The notes beneath the pieces were generated by a model. That model was given only the letters and a program-made list of their open reading frames with translations, had not been told where the DNA came from and searched no databases. Source: Hericium rajendrae (lineage: Eukaryota > Basidiomycota > Agaricomycetes > Russulales > Hericiaceae). Taken from it: a stretch of DNA of 64,000 nt. Where the stretch lies: positions 806,001-870,000 of the forward strand of contig JAVRDV010000016.1 in the NCBI GenBank assembly GCA_033439255.1, given 5' to 3'. Position 1 is the stretch's first letter, and each line of letters begins with the position of its first letter. The translations under genes were made by a program, and so were the position numbers. This document shows positions 1 to 9,311 of the stretch, piece by piece.

Positions 1-742
1 TAAGGTTTCACCTGAGTTACCATGATATTTTGCAAAATGCTGATTTAGTGTCATCTCATGAGATCCAATGGTAATTTATCAATTTGGCAATTATCCAAGA
101 ATCTCAAGTTATGCTCAGATCTGACATCCAAATTGTTCTATAAGCAATTATGCCAAGTTTAGTACTTAACTATACAATATATCTATATACATTTGCTTCA
201 TTTTGTGAGCTGAATTCAAATGTAACACTTTTTTACTTATATTAACTGCCAAATATGAAAATGTGTGCTTAAACAACTATATGCACTCTTTGATAGATGA
301 TTCCTTAAAATCAATTTGAATATAACATGCATTAAGTTATATAAGGACTGGTTGAGGTCATGATACAAATATTATACTTAAAAATTGTACAAATCAGTAT
401 ATTGCAGTTTTTTATGGTTCAATTGGAGAATATGTTTAGCAATATATTGGATTAGATGTAGGTTTTTCAGGACCTTTCATATAGTAACATTTTTATATCA
501 ATTGGATCAGAATTAACTGAGATATTTACAAATTTTTGTTTTACACAAAGCATTTTATCCAGTATTTTGCAGTTTGCAAGTGAGCCAGGACAGCTATGAC
601 AGTCAGACCACTTGTCTACCACTCAAATGACATTGTACTACACTTCAAGACACATATCACTATTTTTACATATCACTTGTTACTTTGCTATTCTGGTATC
701 TCAGATTGAATTTCTAGATAAATATATCTGAGATAGGCAAAG
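1..742. other. AT-rich stretch without a recognisable gene
   Basis: No reading frame of credible length or composition is open on either strand. The sequence is AT-rich and unstructured up to the inverted repeat that begins at 743. Confidence 0.6.
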
Positions 743-842
743 ATGACCATTTTTCTGACTCACTGACAATGGTCTGATTTGCATAAGTCAGACTACTTTC
801 AGATGAGTCAGACCACTGTCAATGAGTCAGAAAAATGACCAT
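743..842. repeat. Imperfect 35-bp inverted repeat (hairpin)
   Basis: Arms at 743-777 and 808-842 are reverse complements with about four mismatches by eye, separated by a 30-nt spacer that itself contains AGTCAGAC-type words. The left arm begins ATGACCATTTTTCTGAC and the right arm ends GTCAGAAAAATGACCAT. It could be a small foldback or MITE remnant; no flanking duplication is evident. Confidence 0.7.
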
Positions 843-859
843 GTTTGCTAATGTGAGAA

Positions 860-2098
860 GCAAAAGTCTATAGAACAGAATTCTACAGAATTCCATAAGA
901 TCCAAAAGTGTCTAAGATGAGATTTCACAAGATTATCCAAAACAAAATCCTGTAATATCCCATGATAGGATCTGAAAGTGTCTAAAACAACATCTCATAT
1001 AATTTGATCCTATGAAATTTAAAAGCATCTAAGACAAGATTTTATGGGATCCAAAAATGTCTAAGACAGAGTCTGTGAGATTTCATGTAATCTGAAAATA
1101 TCTAAGACAGAATCTCATGGGATCTAAAAATGTCTAAAACAGAATCTCACAAGATCCTATGGGATCTGAAAACATCTAAAACAGAATTCTGCAGAATTTC
1201 ATGTGGTCGAAAAATGTCTAAGATAGAATCCTACGGGATACCTAAAAATGTCTAAGACAGAATTCCGTGGGATTTCATGTGATTAGAAAATGTCTACTAA
1301 GACAGAATCCCACGGGATCTCTGAAAATGTCTAAAACCGAATCCCGCAGGATCCCTAAAAATGTCTAAAACAAAATCCCGTGGGATTTCATGTGGTTAGA
1401 AAATGTCTAAAATCAAATCCCGCGGGATTTTATGCAGTCAGAAAATGTCTAAGACAGAATCCCGTGGGATCTCCAAAAATGTCTAAAACTGAATCCCGCG
1501 GGATTTCATGCAGTCAGAAAATGTCTAAGACAGAATCCCACAGGATCCCTAAAAATGTCTAAAACAAAATCCCATAGGATCCCATGGGATCCAAAAATGT
1601 CCAAAAGAGAATCCCGCGGGATTCCCAAAAATGTTTAAAACAGAATCCTGCAGGATTCCATGTGGTTAGAAAATGTCTACTAAGACAGAATCCCGCGGGA
1701 TCTCCAAAAATGTCTAAAACTGAATCCCGCGGGATTTCATACAGTCAGAAAATGTCTAAAACTGAATCCCGCAGGATTTCATGCAGTCAGAAAATGTCTA
1801 AGACAGAATCCCACAGGATCCCTAAAAATGTCTAAAACAAAATCCCATAGGATCCCATGGGATCCAAAAATGTCCAAAAGAGAATCCCGCGGGATTCCCA
1901 AAAATGTTTAAAACAGAATCCTGCAGGATTCCATGAGATCCAAAAATGTCTAAAACAGAATCCTGTGGAATTTCATGGGATTCAAAAATGTCTAAGATAG
2001 AATCCCACAGGATCTCATAGGATCTGAAAATGTCCAAAACAGAATCCCGTGGGATCACATGGGATCTGAAAATGTCTAAGACAGAGTCTGGCAGGATT
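860..2098. repeat. Minisatellite type 1, block 1 (CCCGCGGG dyad units)
   Basis: Units of roughly 35-43 bp repeat in tandem. Each has a dyad close to AATCCCGCGGGATT, then a spacer (TTCATGCAGTCAG or a variant) and AAAATGTCTAAAAC or AAGAC. The left edge (860-1200) is more diverged and AT-rich; the units become regular after about 1200. Dyad variants such as CCTGCAGG, CCCACAGG and CCCGTGGG differ mostly by C-to-T or G-to-A at CpG positions. Reading frames here are simple translations of the repeat, not genes. Confidence 0.9.
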
Positions 2099-2800
2099 CC
2101 ATGAGATCCAATAACATCCCATTGGACAGTAGAGGATGGGCCGAGCAATTGACAACTTGTAGGATCAAGTGGACCAGCCAATGACCCATTAGACAGTGGA
2201 GAACGGGCCCGTCAATGATGAATGTACAGTAGACATTGTTAAAGGACAGGCCAGCCAATGACCCATTGGACGTCAGAGGATGGGCCAGTCAATGATGAAT
2301 ATGCAGTGGTATTGTAAGAGGATGGGCCAGCCAATGACTCAATGACCAGTAGAAATTGTAAGAGGACGGGCCTGTCAATGATCCAATGAATGGTAGAGGA
2401 TCGGCCGAGCAATTGACAACCTGCGAGATCGAGCAGGCCAGCCAATGACCCATGGGACATCAGAGGATGGGCCCGTCAATGATGAATGACCAGTAGACAT
2501 TATAAGGGGACAGGCCCGTCGATGACCCAATGGATGGTAGAGAACCGGCCGAGCAACTGATATCCCGCGGGATCAAGTGGGCCAGCCAATGATCCAATGG
2601 ACGTCAGAGGACAGGCCGGTCAATGATGAATGGACACTACAGATTAAATGACTAGAGGCCGGACAATGACCCATTGGTACATAGGAAGGGCAGGCCTGTC
2701 ATTGGATGACTGCTACATTGTGACAGACGGGCCAGCGCAGGATGGCCAATCAACAATGGCACTTTGTCAAGCTCGTCTGGCATTCCCTCAATGCACTAAG
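2099..2800. repeat. Minisatellite type 2, block 1 (CCAAT...ATTGG dyad units)
   Basis: A second tandem family follows directly. Its units contain GAGGACGGGCC, AGCCAATGACCCATTGGAC (an inverted CCAATG/CATTGG pair) and CAATGATGAATGACCAGTAGACATT. Every unit therefore carries CCAAT-box-like words on both strands. No coding sequence is credible. Confidence 0.85.
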
Positions 2801-2814
2801 TGACTGAACATACT

Positions 2815-3886
2815 CTGATCTCATGAAATCCAAAAGCATCTAAGACAAGATTTTATAAAATACAAAAAATATCTAACATAGAGTCCTACAAGATCTTATG
2901 AATCTAAAAACATCTAAAACATAATCTTGCAGGATTTTATGTAGTCTGAAAATGTCTAAAACAGAATCCCGTGGGATTTCATGTGGTTAGAAAATGTCTA
3001 CTAAGACAGAATCCCACGGGATCTCCAAAAATGTCCAAAACTGAATCCCGCGAGATTTCATGCAGTCAGAAAATGTCTAAGACAGAATCCCGCAGGATCC
3101 CTAAAAATGTCTAAAACAAAATCCCGTGGGATTTCATGTGGTTAGAAAATGTCTAAAATCAAATCCCGCAGGATTTCATGCAGTCAGAAAATGTCTAAGA
3201 CAGAATCCCGTGGGATCTCCAAAAATGTCTAAAACTGAATCCCGTGAGATTTCATGCAGTCAGAAAATGTCTAAAACTGAATCCTGCGGGATTTCATACA
3301 GTCAGAAAATGTCTAAGACAGAATCCCACAGGATCCCTAAAAATGTCTAAAACAAAATCCCATGGGATCCCATGGGATCCAAAAATGTCCAAAAGAGAAT
3401 TCCGTGGGATCTCTAAAAATGTCTAAAACAAAATCCTGCGGGATTTCATGTGGTTAGAAAATGTCTACTAAGACAGAATCCCACGGGATCTCCAAAAATG
3501 TCTAAAACTGAATCCCGCGGGATTTCATGCAGTCAGAAAATGTCTAAAACTGAATCCCGCGGGATTTCATGTAGTCAGAAAATGTCTAAGACAGAATCCC
3601 ACAGGATCCCTAAAAATGTCTAAAACAAAATCCCATAGGATCCCATGGGATCCAAAAATGTCCAAAAGAGAATCCCGCGAGATTCCCAAAAATGTCTAAA
3701 ACAGAATCCTGCAGGATTCCATGGGATCCAAAAATGTCTAAAACAGAATCCTGTGGAATTTCATGGGATTCAAAAATGTCTAAGATAGAATCCCACAGGA
3801 TCTCATAGGATCTGAAAATGTCCAAAACAGAATCCCGTGGGATCACATGGGATCTGAAAATGTCTAAGACAGAGTCTGGCAGGATT
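2815..3886. repeat. Minisatellite type 1, block 2
   Basis: This is a direct copy of the first type-1 block. The segments around 1380 and 3126 match at an offset of 1746, while those around 1822 and 3610 match at 1788. The copies thus differ internally by 42 bp, about one repeat unit, as expected from unequal exchange inside a larger duplication. Confidence 0.88.
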
Positions 3887-4720
3887 CCATGAGATCCAAT
3901 AACATCCCATTGGACAGTAGAGGATGGGCCGAGCAATTGACAACTTGTAGGATCAAGTGGACCAGCCAATGACCCATTAGACAGTGGAGAACGGGCCCGT
4001 CAATGATGAATGTACAGTAGACATTGTTAAAGGACAGGCCAGCCAATGACCCATTGGACGTCAGAGGACGGGCCAGTCAATGATGAATATGCAGTGGTAT
4101 TGTAAGAGGATGGGCCAGCCAATGACTCAATGACCAGTAGAAATTGTAAGAGGACGGGCCTGTCAATGATCCAATGAATGGTAGAGGATCGGCCGAGCAA
4201 TTGACAACCTGCAAGATCGAGCAGGCCAGCCAATGACCCATGGGACATCAGAGGATGGGCCCGTCAATGATGAATGACCAGTAGACATTATAAGGGGACA
4301 GGCCCGTCGATGACCCAATGGATGGTAGAGAACCGGCCGAGCAATTGACATTCCGCAGGATCGAGAGGGCCAGCCAATGACCCATTGGACATCAGAGGAC
4401 AGGCCCGTCAATGATGAATGACCAGTAGACATTATAAGGGGATGGGCCAGCCAATGACCCAATGGACGGTAGAGGACGGGCCAAGTAACTGATATCCCAC
4501 AGGATCAAGTGGGCCAGCCAATGATCCAATGGACGTCAGAGGACAGGCCGGTCAATGATGAATGGACACTACAGATTAAATGACTAGAGGCCGGACAATG
4601 ACCCATTGGTACATAGGAAGGGCAGGCCTGTCATTGGATGACTGCTACATTGTGACGGACGGGCCAGCGCAGGATGGCCAATCAACAATGGCACTTTGTC
4701 AGGTTCACCTGGCATTACCT
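3887..4720. repeat. Minisatellite type 2, block 2
   Basis: This is a direct copy of the 2099-2800 block. It matches almost base for base at offset 1788 up to about 4320, then carries roughly 144 bp of extra units before rejoining the copy at 4513 (equivalent to 2581). The whole 1.8-1.9 kb compound unit (type 1 plus type 2) is therefore duplicated in tandem. Confidence 0.88.
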
Positions 4721-4731
4721 CAATGCACTAA

Positions 4732-5118
4732 GTGACTGTTTCATGTGGGCTTTGGGGCATGATTGTGCAGAATCATCTCGATCGCTATCGCTATGAGCAT
4801 AACAAGCACAGGATCCGACTTCAGTCAAAGGTTCTACGCCCTACGAATGGATGCCCCGATGACTTCTACTACAGGCCAGAACGATACAATGTGAATGATA
4901 TGCTCATATCTGCCCCGGAGGCAGACATTGATCGCCTCATTGCTGAGCATGTGCCACCTGGTCTATTCCAATTTGGCTCTGACGATATGGTAGAACTTGC
5001 CGAGAAGCTTTATGCTGCAATTGGGAAACCGAAGGTGACACTTGTGAATGGATGGGAAGTGTTCCGAGGGATGGTTAATGCTATGTCGAACCGGGACTCT
5101 GTGCAGACTGTAAACTAA
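4732..5118 (+). pseudogene. C-terminal fragment of a fungal integrase-core protein
   Basis: A 128-codon frame matches the tail of the integrase-core proteins abundant in Agaricomycetes. Visible hallmarks are the EHNKHRIRLQSK motif (family pattern WN-x-HRIR-x-Q), a following GCPDDFYYRPERY stretch, and the closing IGKPKVTLVNGWEVFRGM segment (family pattern IGSP-x-ITL-x-x-AW-x-VFR). The DDE part that should precede it is missing: upstream lies the minisatellite. The annotated ATG is probably not a true start. I take it as a 5'-truncated mobile-element or domesticated-integrase remnant. Family assignment is by recognised motifs, not by search. Confidence 0.7.
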
Positions 5119-5583
5119 TGTAGCCTTCTCTATATACCAGACTGAATCAAAATGGATGTACACTATTCTACTGTTGTTTCATGATAGACAATACAGAACA
5201 ATTGTTATCAACTTGTTCCGATTCGCAGCCTGGTGGCCTGAAAGTCGCATGCTACCCTTTTTGGAAAAAGGCTGGCCGGAACCTGTTTTTATGTTTCAGA
5301 TTACCGTTTTGATGGTTGACAATGCTCTGAATGTTCTTACTTTTCCTTAGAATTAGACGGGCAAAAAGTTGGAGGAGGACTGGAGGATCCAAAAGCGTGT
5401 TTCAGCATGCAGACATAGGGTTAGGTGCAAATCAGCCCTGCCGCGGCTCAAATACCCCTCCGAAACATTGCTGCAGAGAGTTCAAAACTTGTGCGCAACG
5501 TTAGATTTTCAGTACATGGGTCCTTCACGTATCGTTATAATCGAATATCACATCCGTTTTTCTTAGAAAACTTCCGCAGTGTC
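5119..5583. other. Intergenic, nothing recognised
   Basis: Short open frames occur on both strands but none shows a motif, a coding-like composition or splice sites that would join it to a neighbour. Confidence 0.5.
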
Positions 5584-7030
5584 CGATTTTGACGAGTCTT
5601 TGTTGGGCTACTGTGCAGGGCGCCTCACTTATGTAATCCATCTTCAATCCTCCGCGTCTCTTACTCTCACAGCCGGCATCGATGCCTGGTACTTGTTGCA
5701 GATGCTCTTCGACAGCGCGCCCTCATGTGGGTCAATGTTTGCAACCAAGATGTGCTGCTGCTCACACTGATGAAGCGCATCAAGATGGACCTGCACAGAC
5801 TGGAAGACTGTACATCAAGCCCATCTTCGCATTCCCCGGGCTCATGCCCAACAAGTGCTGGAACTGGAAGCCATTAGTGCGACATGGAGCAGAACGAGGT
5901 GCGTCATGACTGCGAACTCCCGTGGAGCAAGTATGAGGGTGGGAGGAGGCTGCGATGCGGTCGTTCGAGAGCCATGGTGGGGTCCAGCACTGGGACGTCT
6001 GGTGCCCCATGTTGCGCAAACTCCACGACCGCAATGTCGAGTTTATCGTGACGCCATATGTTGCATGGGCACAGGTGCATTTTGTGGTCTTTGCTGCGAT
6101 GTTTGCTAAAGTGTCTGCAGTTCATGTACCTGCAACGCCATCCCAAGTTGTATATCCATGCTATCTACGGGCCGATGGGTAGATTTTTCTACCCTGGCAT
6201 TGACAAGCTCATCACGGCCGTCGACCTGACCTCCGTGGCACCCTCATCTACATGCAAATCCCAAAATTTGAATCTCAATGAGCTCAGCATCAGCGAGGAC
6301 TGGTTCCTCGACATCGACATCGGCATCCAGCTCGGCTTCGACCACTGCCAGCCCTTCCTGCCGACGATGCACGACCAGGCACTGAAAGTGACGGTTGACA
6401 TGATGAAGTACTACAAATCAGGGTATGCGGCCATTTCCTTATTCATGGACCACCCCGCCCTCAAGTCGATGCAGTTCCCAGACCTGTACACGTGCACATG
6501 CTCGATGATCAAGTACAGCCTCATGCGACCGCGCTCGTGCTGATCGGCACCATGATGTACGCAGTCTGGGTGATTCACAAGGTGATGCACTTCTTCTGGT
6601 TTGAGCATGCCCCGAACTACCTCATTCACTTAATGCCTCGTACGCAGTCAGCTGGAGGCTGAATGCCATCGACTTTACCATGCCAGCGCTTCGGCGACTC
6701 GGACATGAAACTTGCTGCGGATACTCAGTCAGATTGCTCCATACCGACAGTCATCTTCCAGAGCTTTGACGAGCTCTTCACAATGCTGTTTGACTTCGCG
6801 GCCGTGATGGGTATCTGGCGGAACAAGCGCGGTTCCATCCTCGCGATATGGCATGCTCGTGCTCTGCATTGCTGAGCTTCACAACACAATTGTGTGTTGC
6901 CCACATTGTTCAGAATGTGTGCTGTGCTGTGGCAATCGTGCTATGGCCCAGACATGGCAACATATTGTATCCGTACCTTGCGTCGCTTTGGCTGTGCTCG
7001 TGCCATTGGCCAAAGCGTTTGCAACAAATG
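5584..7030 (+). pseudogene. Decayed, unrecognised coding remnant, possibly a membrane protein
   Basis: Coding-like stretches appear on the plus strand but jump frame repeatedly: around 5695-5810 (ALMWVNVCNQDVLLLTLMKR), 5955-6110, 6110-6540 (YGPMGRFFYPGIDKLI, EDWFLDIDIGIQLGFDHCQP) and 6540-6660 (LIGTMMYAVWVIHKVMHFFW). The last pieces are hydrophobic and suggest membrane segments. I do not recognise the family. The frame at 6990-7030 runs directly into repeat copy A; skipping A it continues in frame at 12802 as another hydrophobic stretch (MLSLFLSCLWKLL). I therefore infer that A interrupted this locus after or during its decay. Confidence 0.4.
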
Positions 7031-7055
7031 CATCAGAAAAATGTGTAAGTGGTAC

Positions 7056-7260
7056 ATAGCTCTATAAAGTCTATATAGATTTCATAGTTCCATAGCACTG
7101 CCCTTTTCTCTATAGCCAGCATAGCTAAAGGGGAGTGCTATGTAGTGCTATGGAGCTGAAGGGTGATGCTATGAAGTGCTATGATAGCTATGATAGCTAA
7201 CTATGCAGCTATGATAATATGACTAGCTATGAAAGCTATAAGTGTCTATTAAAGCTATAA
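7056..7260. repeat. (C)TATAG / GCTATGATAG array, left end of copy A
   Basis: Dense runs of GCTATGATAGCTATG-type words, many of them short palindromes (TAGCTA, ATAGCTAT). The same array type caps every TIR end found in A-D. Confidence 0.8.
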
Positions 7261-7740
7261 GGCTTATGTGTCTTATATATCTTATATTCAATATGTGTCT
7301 TACATATCCTACATTTAATATGTGTCTCACATATTCTATATTCAATATATGTCTCATATATCTTATATTTAATATGTAGACCTAATGTATATATTAAAGT
7401 AATAAAATCTATTGGAACTATAAATCTTTTCAACAGTCATATCAGAATTAGTAACATATAATCCCACAAACATAAACTATTTCAATGCATCAAGATTATA
7501 TTGATATTATAAATACTACTAACTAAAAAAGTAAAAATATAAGTAAGATAAAGATAAGATAAGATATAAAGATAAGATAAGTAATAAAAGATAAGATAAG
7601 TAGTAAAAGATAAGAAAACATTAGTCTTCGAAGATAAAGATAACACATAAAAACTTACCAAAGAAACAAAAAGCAAAGTCTAAAAGACAACTTAAAAGAC
7701 ATTAGTATTAGTATGAGCAATAAGAGATCAACAACAAAAG
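7261..7740 (-). ncRNA. Copy A spliced AT-rich transcript region with a U-rich mini-exon
   Basis: Read on the minus strand, a good donor (AAG|GTAACC) lies just downstream of the promoter-proximal exon. After a TACTAAT branch site and TTTTAG acceptor comes a 21-nt block ACTTTGCTTTTTGTTTCTTTG followed directly by another donor GTAAGT. The arrangement matches the mini-exons in B, C and D. There is no open frame, so I infer a spliced non-coding RNA. Transcription is not shown by sequence alone. Confidence 0.4.
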
Positions 7741-7903
7741 GTTACCTTAAAGACAACGAGCAAGAAACAATGACGAGCAAGTAAGAGATGACGACGAGTA
7801 AGTAAAGAATAACGACGAGCAAGCAAAGGATGTCGACGAAGGCGTCGACGTGGCAAGAGACGGTGGGGGTTAAAGAGCAAGAGGCAACGCGCGTCGCGCG
7901 AGC

Positions 7904-7912
7904 CTTATATAC
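7904..7912 (-). promoter_or_regulatory. TATA box of copy A (minus strand)
   Basis: GTATATAAG on the minus strand sits just downstream of an inverted repeat, CGAATCCCGG...CCGGGATTCG (7912-7937). It is followed by GCTCGCGCGACGCGCGTT, which recurs after the TATA boxes of B and C. The conserved placement supports a real Pol II core promoter. Confidence 0.6.
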
Positions 7913-8344
7913 GAATCCCGGGCGGAGCCGGGATTCGTAGTTGCCGGGCGCTTGCCGAGCGTCGCGTCGAGACTGGGCGCCAGACTTCACTAAATGGACT
8001 TGGCTCCCTGTGAGCTTCTTGTATAGTAGATACTTATCATGCTCATTCGTTCGAATTGTATATACAGTTTATAGTCATACTGTTTTTTTCTAAATTATTG
8101 CGATTTTCCTTGATTTGTAGTGGCTCGAAGAACGTAGCTTCGCTCGTTCGGTGGCTGAAGCACCGAAACGCGCGTCGAAGCTTGTCTGTCTCGTTGTCTC
8201 TACCACCTCCGCTCTCCACTCTCCTCCCTCCACCCTCCTCCTCTGCCTCTGACTCGTCGAACCGCATGCCGGAGGGATTCAGTAGGATGCAGAGGGCCTC
8301 GAATGTGAGTAAAAAAATCTTTTATTCCGTTGATTCGTGCTAAT

Positions 8345-8380
8345 GTCGAGAGTATCGCTCGAACGAGCGATACTCTCGAC
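8345..8380 (+). repeat. Hairpin of copy A, 17-bp perfect arms
   Basis: GTCGAGAGTATCGCTCG and its exact reverse complement are separated by two bases. It lies about 40 nt after a donor-like GTGAGTAAAA (8306) and just after a GTGCTAATG branch-like site, the same order as in B, C and D. Confidence 0.9.
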
Positions 8381-8389
8381 CTCTTTCGT

Positions 8390-9112
8390 CCTCCCGCGCC
8401 CTCATCCCCTCTCGCCTCCGACTGCCGCCCATCCCATATCATCCTGCCCTTCACCGACCTCGCCGCCACGCCGCCACGCTGCCACGCCGCCACGTCACTA
8501 GCCCCCAGTGCGCCGCCTCCAACGTCCACGATCAGCGGAGTGCGCCCGGTCGTCCGCGACCCGGGACGGGCATGCCAGCGCACGCACGTCGCGCATGGCC
8601 CTGTCCGTCGTCGCGACGTCTACGCCATCGCGCCTCGCGTGCACGCCTACCGCATTGCGCACGGGCCCGCGATAGCCCGAGGACTCGTGTACGGGCTCGC
8701 GGTAGCCCGACGTTTCGTGCCCGGCCCCGACGTTTCGTGCCCGGCCCCTGCGCCTCATGCACGGGCCCGCCGCCCTCGACCTTCGCCCACGCCCTCCCGG
8801 CGCCTCGCGTTTCCTGCGTGCAGGCTACCGCGTCACGCACGAACCCGCGGCCGCCCGCCGCCTCGCGCACGGGCCTGCCGCCCCCGACGCCTCACGCACG
8901 CCCTCCGCGTCTCGCGTACAGGCTGCTGCCTCAAGCACGAGCCCGTTGCGCGCCTCGCATCTCCGCACGCAGGCATGACGCGTCGCACACGAGCCCGCGG
9001 TGGCCCGTATCTCGCGCACGGGCCCTGCGCCTCGCGTAAAGGCCTGCCGCCTCGCGCGTACGGACCCTGTGCCCCACGCCTCTTGCGCGCCTGTCTGCCG
9101 CATCGCGCACGG
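8390..9112. repeat. GC-rich arm of copy A, proximal part
   Basis: Degenerate repetition of GCGCACGGGCC(C/T)GC-type words gives long but low-complexity open frames (Ala, Arg, Pro, His) on both strands. I see no gene. The arm resumes at 12169 after the LTR insertion. Confidence 0.7.
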
Positions 9113-9264
9113 TGGAGTGGCCCAAGGGCAGGAGCTGAGCCCAAGGATGATGATAGCAGGATGCCGACTACATACAGGAGGCAGACTCTATCTAAGTGGA
9201 TGCTGACTAAGCCTCGGCATCCTCCGAACCTCTGGATGCAGGGAGCCTCCGGCTCCCTAGTCCA
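9113..9264 (-). repeat. 3' LTR (152 bp) of the non-autonomous element
   Basis: Identical by eye to 12013-12164. It begins and ends with the TG...CA dinucleotides in the minus orientation and is preceded by ACGG. Confidence 0.9.
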
Positions 9265-9288
9265 GGTGCCCCCCTCAAAAAAAAGGCG
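9265..9288 (-). other. Polypurine tract of the non-autonomous element
   Basis: On the minus strand this reads CGCCTTTTTTTTGAGGGGGGCACC immediately before the 3' LTR, the TTGAGGGGGG form common in copia-like elements. Confidence 0.75.
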
Positions 9289-9311
9289 GCGTCCGCGTCG
9301 CTGGTGAACAA

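Noticed and set aside
860-4720. CRISPR-like look of regularly spaced palindromic units
   Set aside because: Spacers are themselves repeated, the context is eukaryotic and no cas gene is near; this is a minisatellite.
5640-6660. Assignment of the decayed coding remnant to a known enzyme (FPPS or chitin synthase were considered)
   Set aside because: No diagnostic motif of either family could be found in any frame.
8330-9307. 325-codon plus-strand frame in the GC arm of copy A
   Set aside because: Low-complexity Ala/Arg/Pro/His translation of GC words; it runs into the LTR, and equally long frames exist on both strands.
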